Shown one piece after another: positions 31,986 through 40,509 of a stretch of 64,000 bases of DNA. Below the pieces are notes generated by a model. It was not told where the DNA came from. It made no database searches and worked only from the letters and a program-made list of their open reading frames with translations. The stretch is from the NCBI GenBank assembly GCA_026770575.1, contig MU657183.1, positions 410,478-474,477 of the forward strand, written 5' to 3'. The stretch comes from Pelagophyceae sp. CCMP2097 (lineage: Eukaryota > Sar > Pelagophyceae). The translations under genes were made by a program, and so were the position numbers. The stretch's first letter is position 1. Every line of letters begins with the position of its first letter.

Positions 31986-34900
31986 ATGGGCTTCGAGGCG
32001 ATTTACGTGACGCCGCTCTCCCGCGGCTCGCAGGGCGGCGCGGCGGCGAGTTGTGCGGTGGCTGCTAAGCGGTCGTTGAAGGTGTTTCTCTCCGATTCTG
32101 CGCCGGCATTCAAGGGTGCGTCCCCAAACCTTGATCACCGCCTTTGCCACCAAGCGTCCCCCGGACCTTGATCACCGCCTTCATCGCCTCCCACAGGCGA
32201 CAAGCTCGCCGTGGCGGCCATCCTCGGCGGTGTGGCCCTTGAGCGTTCTTCTGCGAAGGAGGCGGCTCTGATCGCGCTGTACGTTTGCCGCGTCCGTTTG
32301 ACCGGTGTGTTTGAGGCCTATCTGCCTTGCCTTCGACTGGCTCCCGCTATGACGATATCCCAGTATCAACCGACTTCCCTCTGAGACAAAAATGCTGCGA
32401 CCTTACTTTAAATCATCCGAGCGGGAGACCACCACGAGGCGCGAAGGACCCGTCTGATACCCCAGACGCGCGTGCAACACTCCGCCACCCTAGGCACGGC
32501 CCCTCTGCGCGGTCCTGCGTGCTCGTCGCCCCGCAGGGCACGTTGACCCAGTCCAATGCCGCTCTACGCTACCTCGCCAACGTCGCACCGGCGCAAGGCT
32601 TGTACGGCGAGACGGCGTTTGACGAGGGCGTAGTTGACCAATGGCTGGAATTCTCGACGCTTGAAATCGAGGCTTGGGCCTGCGTCTTCTAAGGCAAACC
32701 AAGGCTGGGCGACCGGCCGCCTGCGCCCGCGTTGCGAGCGGGCACGAGCGAAGGCTAGCGTGAGAGCCGGTAGACAGAGTCTGTCAACTGAGTCTGAGCA
32801 GGAGAGCACGTCTACAGGGCAGGAGAGCCCGTCGACGGACCGACGGCTGAGAGACACAGATCCAAGGCAAAAACGCCGATCAACGCCTTTTTAGGTCGCC
32901 GTCGCCGCCAAGCTCGCGTCTCCCAAGTCCGCATCCGTCTCCGCCGCGGCGCAGGCCGACGTTTTCAAAGCGTTGGCGGTGCTTAACGGCGTGCTGAAGA
33001 CGCGGACGTTCCTCGTGACGAACCTTATCACAATCGCCGACATCGCCATGGCCGCTTGCCTCGCGGCCGCGTTCGACGCGGGGTTGTTGGACGTGTCGGC
33101 GTTTGCCAAGGCGCCGAATGCGATGAGGTGGCTTTTAACGTGCCTCCACCAGCCCTCTTTTATCGCTGTTTGCGGTCCGCCCAAGATTTCAGCGCCCGCG
33201 GCGGCCAAGGCCAAGGCGGCGCCGGCAAAGGCTTCCGCCAAGGCGCCCGCCGCGGCCGTTTCGACGACGGTTGATCCTGCCTCCATGTTCTCGCCGGCGT
33301 TTTCCCGCGGCCGCATCCGCGTCAAGGAACTCCTCGCCGCGCAGCCCGTCGGCGCTGAGGTACGTCGTCTGCAAACGAGCCCGAGAGAGCCTTTGGGGAG
33401 CGACGCACGAGTCGGAACGGCAACGATCGAGGCGGACTCCTTCTGGCCCTGAACGACCCCCCAGAGTCCTGTTTCGGAAAGAGTCGGATCGGGCGATGAC
33501 GAATTACAGTATGCCGCCCCAGTCGGACTCCGGGGCTTCAAACCCCCGGACGTGGCGAGCGCATTTTTATCGTTTAACATCCGAGCCCAATCTGCTCTTC
33601 TGAGAGGCTTCGAGAGCGGAGTGCGGCTGCTTCGAGAGAGGGGCTGTGACGATTTACTGTATGCCGCCCCAGTCGGACTCTGGGTTCACCCGGGCATGGC
33701 GAGCGCATTTTTATCGTTTAACATCCGAGCCCCCTCTGAACCGGCCTTGCGCGGTCCCCGCGGAGAGGCCAATCGAAAGAGAGAAATCCGAAGTGACGAA
33801 GCTGAAGTCTAACTTCTTTCCCCAAGTGATTGACCATGAACAGTCATTTGAGTCGCCAGCGCCATTCAAGCCGGCCTGGTGACGATATCCGATCGGTTTC
33901 TCTCGTGGTCATACCCCCGAGCCCCTTTTTAGGTAACGGTCAAGGGCTGGGTACGCACCTTCCGAGAAGCCGAGAAGGGCGCCACCGCGTTCGTCGAGTT
34001 GAACGACGGCAGCTGCATGGGCTCGATGCAGATTGTTTGCTCTAAGCAGTCCACGAAGAATTTTGCCGATCTGAAGAACTGCGGCGGCGCGGGAAGCTCG
34101 CTCTCGGCCATCGGCATCGTCGTCGAGTCAAGGGGCGCCGGGCAGACCATTGAGGTCCAAGCCTCTGAGATCACCGTGCTCGGCGCGACTCGCGGAGGGG
34201 ACAACCGCGAGCCGGGGGCGAAAAGTTATCCGCTCGCCAAAAAGTTCCACACGCTCGAGCACCTCCGTACCCACGCCCACCTCCGGCCGCGCGCGCGCTT
34301 CGGCTCCGCCGTCGTTCGAGTCCGGCACGCCTTGGCCTTTGCGACGCACGAGTTCTTTAACAAGCTGGGGTTCCTCTACGTGCACACGCCGTTGATCACC
34401 GCGTCGGTGCGTTTCTTGTTCTTTTCTTTAAATGTGTACCCCCCCAACGCTCCGTTTGCATAGGACTGCGAGGGCGCGGGCGAGCAGTTTACGGTGACGA
34501 CGCTTCTGGGCGAAGGGGCGGCGTCGCTGCCGACGTTGAAGGACGGCACGGTGGATTATTCCAAAGACTTCTTCGGCAAGAAGGCCGGCCTCACGGTGCG
34601 TTGGAACGAGCGTACGATGCCTTAAGGCGCCCGCTTTCCAAGGACGGCTATGAAGAACTTTTTCACGGACTAGAGTTTCCGAAGGGCCTCAAAAACCCAC
34701 ACGAGTGTAGAAAATTGTGTTTACGAGCCGAGAGAAGAGACGCAGCCCTGTACGGGCCTTACCATGCCTTGAAAGGCCCCAAAAAACGCGCATTCGCAGG
34801 TCTCTGGCCAGCTCAACGTCGAGACGCACGCCGCCGCTTTAAGCGACTGCTACACGTTCGGGCCGACGTTCCGCGCGGAGAACTCGCACACTTCGAGGCA

Positions 34901-36395
34901 TCTGGCCGAGTTTTGGATGATCGAGCCGGAGGCATTTTCCAGCGTCCGCCCCGGGAACACTCGGACCCCTTGCCTGGGGGGGCCTGCCAAAATTCTGTGT
35001 CACGGCGCCTCGTCACGGGGGCCTTTGCCACGGGGACATCGTCGCAGGGAAAGTGCCACGGCGACCGTGGCACAGGGACCTTGTGATTGCGACGGTGGCG
35101 AAGGGACTCGTGTCAAGAGGCCCTTGGTCGATGGAGCCTAGAATTTACGCCAAAAGTTGTTCAAGTTGGGGATGATGCTACTCTCAGTATTCGGAATACG
35201 GTAATCGTCATGATGGTACAACATTGTCATAGTTACGCTGACCCAACAACAGCCCCGTCGGAGGGCCCTCGACGAGTGCGGCCACCGTGGTCCTCCCCCC
35301 GATGTCGCCCCGTGGGAGCGACCTCAAACTCGAAATGAAATCATCCGGGAGAATGGAACCGTGCCCCGACCCCGCTTTCCTAGGTCTCCTTTGCCGACAT
35401 CCACGACGACATTAAGTTGGCGCAGGACTACCTGAAGTACTGCGTCGCGTCTGCTCTTTCTCGATGTGACGACGACCTCGAGTTTTTCGAAACGCTCAAG
35501 GACGGCGCCGGCCTTCGCCAACGACTGCGCGACATCGTCGACACGCCGTTCACCGTTTTGGAGTACACGGCGGCCATCGAGCTCTTGCAAAAGGAAATCG
35601 TGGAAAAGGGTGCCAAGTTTGAGAATATGGACGTGGTGTGGGGCATGGACCTCGGCAGCGAGCACGAGCGATACTTGACGGACGTCGTTTATAAAGCACC
35701 GGTGGTGCTGGTGAATTATCCAAAGGACATCAAAGCTTTTTACATGAAGCTCAACCCGGACGGGAAAACGGTCGCCGCGATGGACATGTGAGTGGGGGTT
35801 CCCGAATGCGGTGTTTCCTGCACGAACCGGGGGATGCAATCCACTTACCTACTCTGACGCGGCTTCCGCGGATGAGGTTTCAAATGTTCATGAGATTTCT
35901 GGCTGACGGTTGCTCCCTGCTCTTTGGATAGAGACGCTGCGTATGCGCGCCACAACCGCCATCGTAGGTTGGTCCCGAAAATCGGCGAGTTGATCGGCGG
36001 CTCGCAGCGCGAGGACCACTTGGAGACGCTGGAGGAACGCTGTCGGGGAGTTGGGATCGACCCGGCCTCGTTGTCGTGGTATCTGGAGCTGCGGCAGTAT
36101 GCAAACCCGCGTCTCTTCTCAGAAACTCTTTCCCCTATGATGATACAACCGAAAGTTTGAGATCAGACCTCTAATGACGATTGAAAGAACATAGGACGTT
36201 CCAGCTGAGGGGCCTCTGCCTCGGCCCAAAGGGCTTGAAAGCTGCGTTTCTGTGACGCGTGTTGATAGGTACGGGTCGGTGCCGCACGCCGGCTTCGGCC
36301 TCGGCTTCGAGCGCCTGGTCATGCTCGTCACCGGCGTGGAAAACATCCGAGACGTGATTCCGTTCCCCCGCTATCCCGGCCATTGCGCGTTTTAG
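31986..36395 (+). CDS. Asparaginyl-tRNA synthetase with N-terminal GST-like region, ten exons
   Basis: Class II synthetase that charges tRNA-Asn with asparagine. Exons: 31986-32115, from 32197, from 32537 ([20 protein letters not shown]), 32895-33359, 33933-34406, 34464-34595, 34800-34931, 35384-35787, 35968-36096, 36269-36395; phases agree from exon 4 onward. The first four exons encode a GST-like fold ([20 protein letters not shown], a [10 protein letters not shown] motif, [19 protein letters not shown]) and an Ala/Lys linker. Then come the OB-fold anticodon domain ([20 protein letters not shown]) and catalytic motif 1 ([20 protein letters not shown]). Motif 2 follows ([30 protein letters not shown]), then [11 protein letters not shown], and motif 3 ([20 protein letters not shown]). 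The intron at 34932 appears to use a GC donor. The ends of exons 2 and 3 are not certain. The protein is probably cytosolic, since the GST-like region often docks synthetases into complexes. Confidence 0.88.
33494..33742 (+). repeat. Direct duplication inside AsnRS intron 4
   Basis: Two about 95-105 bp units (33496-33600 and 33648-33742) share TATGCCGCCCCAGTCGGACT and GCGAGCGCATTTTTATCGTT with scattered differences, separated by about 47 bp of unique sequence. Confidence 0.85.
34980..35110 (+). repeat. Short CACGGGGAC / GTCACAGGGACCTTGT-type array in AsnRS intron 7
   Basis: About ten degenerate units such as GTCACGGGGGCCTTTGCCAC and CCACGGCGACCGTGGCACAG lie in the intron 34932-35383. They are the same unit type as the kilobase arrays in gene D introns 11 and 12. 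Confidence 0.65.
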
Positions 36396-36600
36396 TTAGA
36401 TTGGTGCTTAACCAAAGATTTCTCGATTCATCTCCGGAGAGGCAAGTCCGGCTTCAAATGGACCTCCCACGAGGCAGGTCGATGGATTGTGATCCGACCG
36501 GTCCCAACCATGTTGTCATCCCCTTGCCGCGCTCGAGTATTCTCAAGGAGGTGGTCTGGTAGGGTGAGTCCCCAAGCACCGTGTGCTGATGGCCCAGAGC
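36396..36600. other. AsnRS 3' flank
   Basis: Short spacer. No poly(A) signal of the AATAAA type and no gene seen. Confidence 0.35.
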
Positions 36601-37420
36601 CACGAGCGTGATGCGGGAGGCATGCAGACCCGCGGCAACCAGGGGCGTCGACGTCAGGAGACCGCGGAGGCAGTGAAGGATTCCGACGAAGACGAGGCGA
36701 TGACGGCGACGCGTGGACGCGGGATGGCGCGCGACCCAGGGTCTCACTGTCGTGCCCATCGGCAACACCCGCGTAGTCGTGGACGGGGAGAGCAGTCACT
36801 CCTTTAAGCGCACAGCGGCGCGCGAGGCGACGTGTGCAGCTTGTGAGAAACATTTTGGCGTGAACGCGTGCCACCAAAGGTCGTTCAAGGCCCACGGCGC
36901 TGCGTGCGCGGGGAAGCAGAGCAATCACCTCGCGACCCTGCGGCGTGAGGCGGAGAGTGCGGTCTGGAGCGGCTCCATCTCGCACGCACACGTCCGACGG
37001 CGACGGCGGCTGCGACGTCACGGTGTGGTTCGAGAAGATTTCAGAGGTCTCCGGCGGCTTCACGCGCGGCGTGCAGTGCCAGTGAGGCGACAAGCTCAAG
37101 ACAACTACCGAGTGAGGGCCCTCTATGGACCCCTCTACGGACTCTCCACAGCCCTCCACGGACCCCTCGGCCCTCTCGGGCCGCCCCTGTGGAGATTCGC
37201 CTCGCGCGCAGGTACATTCTAAACCAGCACGTCGAGGCGAAGCACAAGCCCAAGGCGGTCAAGGACCGCGAGAAGGTGGCTTTGGACCGTGGCAAGGCGG
37301 CTGCCGCCTTGGTGTCAAGGGCCGCGACGCCCCCACGACTCGACGGCCATGGCGGCTGTCGAGAGCGCTCTCAAGCTCTTTGCAGACGAGAAGAAGCACC
37401 TTGGATCACTCTGATTGGCC
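36601..37420 (+). CDS. Probable zinc-finger protein, exon structure unclear
   Basis: The frame 36713 onward reads TVVPIGNTRVVVDGESSHSF and a finger-like TCAACEKHFGVNACHQRSFK AHGAAC, spaced Cys-x2-Cys-x16-His-x4-Cys. After a frame difference near 36983 the sequence GGCDVTVWFEKISEVSGGFT RGVQCQ looks coding. It is followed by a short tandem-rich intron-like stretch (CTCTACGGACTCTCCACAGC, about 37105-37200). After a CAG acceptor at about 37210 comes YILNQHVEAKHKPKAVKDRE, with His-x4-His typical of the second half of a C2H2 finger. The final piece could be MAAVESALKLFADEKKHLGS L-stop near 37350-37415. A nucleic-acid-binding role is likely if expressed. Boundaries are not established. Confidence 0.4.
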
Positions 37421-37773
37421 GTTGCATGGGTTGTGACGAGAGTTTGCTTCCTCCCGCAGGCGCGGCGATCGATGCCTCCTTGGCGGCGATCGATGCCTCC
37501 TTGGACTCCGTGCGAAGGCCACCACGAGGTTCGTTTGTGTGCTCCACGCAGCTGCATCCTCTGCTCCATCGAGCCCATCAGAGCTCTAGAGCCAACCGAC
37601 CGTCATCAGATTCTTGCTTTATAGAGTCACGGTCAGTTATTAGAAATAGTTATCTCGAGGCCCACTTGAAGGCACTTCATACCAGTCACGCCGCTCCGCA
37701 CCAGCGGATGCTCGTGGCGGCGCCGCAGAGCGCGCCGATGCGCACGCCGAGCAGCCGGCGGCGCACACGCTGC

Positions 37774-38963
37774 CTAATACGTAAGAGCGACGCCGCATCG
37801 GAAGTGCGCGGCGCCGCAGAGCGCGCTGCACAGCACGCCGAGCACGGGGAATGCGCAGCCGAGGGCGCACACGAGCTGCCTTGTGCGTTTGACCTGCGCC
37901 GCGTTTGACGCGTGGAGCGTGTCGAAGTTTGTGCTGCCAGGCCTCCCGACGATCCAACAAGGGCCGCAAAAGGAATAGTGCGTCGCCCCAGCCCGCTCTC
38001 TGCGCTTCAAGAGTCCTCGGGCCGCTGTGGCGCCGCCCTCCTCACCTCGGACGCGTGGAGCGTGTCGAAGTCGTGCTCCTTGGCCGCTAAGCGTTTTTTG
38101 AAGTCGCGGACCTACGCGTTTGTGGACCTACGGGTTTGTGCTGCCAGGCCTCCCGACGATCCAACAAGGGCCGCAAGAGGAATAGTGCGTCGCCCCGGCC
38201 CGCTCTATGCGCTTCAAGAGTCCTCGGGCCGCTGTGGCGCCGCCCTCCTCACCTCGGCCTCGAGGACCGCGATTCGCGCCGCCGCAGCCGTCACCTCGGC
38301 CTCGAGGGCCACGATTCGCGCCGCCGCAGTCGTCGCCTCCGCCGCCGCAGTCGTCGCCTCGGCCTCGAGGGCCGCGATTCGCGCCGCCGCAGTCGTCGCC
38401 TCGGCCTCGAGGGCCGCGATTCGCGCCGCCGCAGTCGTCGCCTCGGCCTCGAGGGCCACGATTTGCGACTCGAGGTCCGATTTGAGAGCCGCCGTGGCCA
38501 TCTTGCGCTCCGAGTGCATCTGCTCGACTTGCCCCGCGGCGACGCTGTTGTGGGCCGTGGCACGGCGCTTGTCCTGTAACTTGGTCCGGTGCTCTCGCAG
38601 TTGGTTCAAGCCAGCCGCCGTCGTGCCGAGGGCCGGTGTGTTGCGCCTCTCCTCGAGCGACGCCAGCGCCACGTTCGCCGCATGGACTTCCTCGGTGCAC
38701 CTACAATTGGAGGCCGAGGTCGTGCCAGACGGAGCGACTCGCAGCGTCGCGAGAACCGATTTCCCGGCGCAGGGCCCATGTTTTTCCTCCGAGAGCGAAA
38801 GACGCCGGACCAACTCGTGGAACGCCTCGGCGCGCAACGAGGATATGAGCGTCCCAATCGTGGCCGTCATCGGCGAATCGTTTGCCGGCACCGCCGCGGC
38901 CGCCGCGGGCATCGTGGGCGCGGGAGACGCGCCGGTGGGAGCGGGCGTCGTGGGCGGCACCAT
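37774..38963 (-). CDS. Tail-anchored coiled-coil protein with two near-identical introns
   Basis: Three exons, all joins in phase 0: 38963-38253, 38111-38046, 37893-37774, giving 298 residues. The N-terminus is Pro/Ala-rich (MVPPTTPAPTGASPAPTMPA), followed by HELVRRLSLSEEK and a long coiled coil with repeats of about 14 residues (ARIAALEAEATTAA). Exon 2 adds VRDFKKRLAAKEHDFDTLHA SE, and exon 3 gives KRTRQLVCALGCAFPVLGVL CSALCGAAHF followed by a short tail. That hydrophobic segment near the C-terminus, preceded by basic residues, fits a tail anchor with the coiled coil in the cytosol. The function is unknown; a tether or organelle-surface scaffold is an inference. Introns 38252-38112 and 38045-37894 are almost identical over their first roughly 118 bp. 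Confidence 0.7.
37894..38045 (-). other. Intron 2 of the coiled-coil gene (introner-like copy 2)
   Basis: 152 bp, GTGAGG...GGCGCAG. The first roughly 118 bp match intron 1 with about three substitutions. After the shared core it contains TTCGACACGCTCCACGCGTC, an exact 20 bp copy of the end of exon 2. Confidence 0.8.
38112..38252 (-). other. Intron 1 of the coiled-coil gene (introner-like copy 1)
   Basis: 141 bp, GTGAGGAGGGCGGCGCCACA at the donor end, with two tandem candidate acceptors (CCCGTAG and ACGCGTAG). The second keeps the coiled-coil frame. Confidence 0.8.
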
Positions 38964-39231
38964 GGCGCAAGATATTTCGTCCTGAGAACACCGAACCTTG
39001 CGTCGAGGTCCGTTGGAATTTTTGCGGTCCGTTAGAGGACCCGTCGCGCGACATCCGCACTCGCATGATCACGGATCGCCTGAGGAAGTCCTAGGAATCC
39101 TACATGAGAGGCACGAGGGGTTTTATTCATAATATTTATAATATACCGGCAAGGAGTGACAGGAGAGGTGATAGCCATAAAGGATGAGTGGGCCAACAGG
39201 AGAGGGCGGACGGATACCTCTTGTGCTTCAG
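38964..39231. other. Upstream region of the coiled-coil gene
   Basis: Contains an AT-rich stretch ATTCATAATATTTATAATAT near 39123. No gene recognised. Confidence 0.35.
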
Positions 39232-39758
39232 GGGCCATCTAAAGGCGCCGTTTCGAATGGCCGTCGAAAGGAGTCGTCTCGAGGCGCTGTTTCGAATGGC
39301 CGTCTCCAGGGTCATTTCGAGGCACCATCCCAGGGAGCCATCTTAAGGCGCGCTTTCGAGTGGCCGTCTTAAGGGGCTTTCTCGAGGAGCCGTATCGATG
39401 GGCCATCGAACTTGAAAGAAGTCGTCTTGAGGCACCGTCTCGAACGGCCGTCTTCAGGGGCCATCTCAAGGCGCCGTTTCGAATGGCCGTCGAATGGAGT
39501 CGTCTCGAGGCGTCGTCTCCAGGGGCCGTCTCGAGGAGCCGGAGATATGAGCAGCGACGGGTTCGGGTTTGCCCGAAACCCGTGGGGCGGGTTTGAAAGG
39601 TTTGCGCGTTTTGGCCGACCCGTCTTTGAGTGGGTCTGGCCGTGGCCCGAACTCGAACCCGACCCGAGAAGACGGGTTTTGTCGCTGAACACCCGCGACC
39701 CGAGGGTGCGGCACAATTTGAAAACCCGACTCGACCCGAACACACCGTCCCTGCTCCT
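39232..39758 (-). mobile_element. Partial composite minisatellite element (module plus array)
   Basis: In minus orientation: module copy 39758-39548 with good inverted ends (AGGAGCAGGGACGG at 39758, CCGTCGCTGCTCA at 39548), then ATCTCCGGCTCCTCGAGACG and about 300 bp of GGCCATTCGAAACGGCGCC / GGCCCCTCGAGACGGCC units. The module-array junction is the same as at 56472, 61432 and 63618. The 190 bp module and a second module copy are missing. Confidence 0.75.
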
Positions 39759-39769
39759 GCTATAAAAAC

Positions 39770-40509
39770 CAAAGGGTCGACGCGTCTTCCAAGATGCCGG
39801 CCACATTCAGGAGGCTGAAGCCGCGCTCCTCCGGCGACGGGGCGCGCTCCCCCTTTTAACGGGGAAGTATCCACGTCAACCGACAGGGGTGTCCGTCCGA
39901 GTCGACGGGCCGCCAACCGTCGGCAAGGCGCCGTCGATATACGGCGGCGCTGCCGCGAGCAGGCGCATAAGCACTGAGAAAACATCGTGGAACTGGGCAT
40001 CGATCGTTGTACCCCCTACGACGGCAGATACGCCCTCGCGCCTCGCCCTCGCGGCCCAGCCGACGGAGGTTTTGGACTGGTGTCCGCCCCGGGCCGATTC
40101 CATCGGAGAGAATGAACTAGGAATCCTGTGTTTTTCGATCCTCGAGACTCCTCCCTCGCTCCCTGTTGACCAGCCCGACCGTGTTGCGCTTGCCCCGCCG
40201 CTTCGCGGCCCGAGCGAGACGTTTGCGGGGCCCGAGGCTCGGCACGCCTCGAGCGAAAGGCCGTGATGTATTTGCACTGTCGCTCGAAAAAGACGACGCC
40301 GTCTTGGTACAAGGGACCCACTACTCGTCCACGACACGCGTCGCGTAAGCCAACAAGAGTGGATTTTAAGCAAGCAAGTGACCTCGAGGTTCAGTTTCGG
40401 AAAGCATCTCTTCAAGTTGTCTCCACAACCATGTCGGTGGGTTATGGGGGGCTAGGGGGCGTGGTCCTGAAATTGCTTGGGGGGCTTGGGGGGCGGGTCC
40501 TGAAATTGC
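39770..40509. other. Unassigned; includes diverged repeat shared with 43965-44235
   Basis: About 39800-40110 aligns, with many differences, to about 43965-44235 (shared GGCGGCGCTGCCGCGAGCAG, CGCCTCGCCCTCGCGGCCC, TCCGCCC...GATTCC). No conserved open frame explains it. A direct repeat GCTTGGGGGGCTTGG occurs near 40480-40520. No gene recognised. Confidence 0.5.

Noticed and set aside
37940..38260. Segmental duplication interpreted as two broken gene ends
   Set aside because: Both copies start with GTGAGG after a Glu codon and removing them restores one continuous coiled-coil frame, so introns explain them better.
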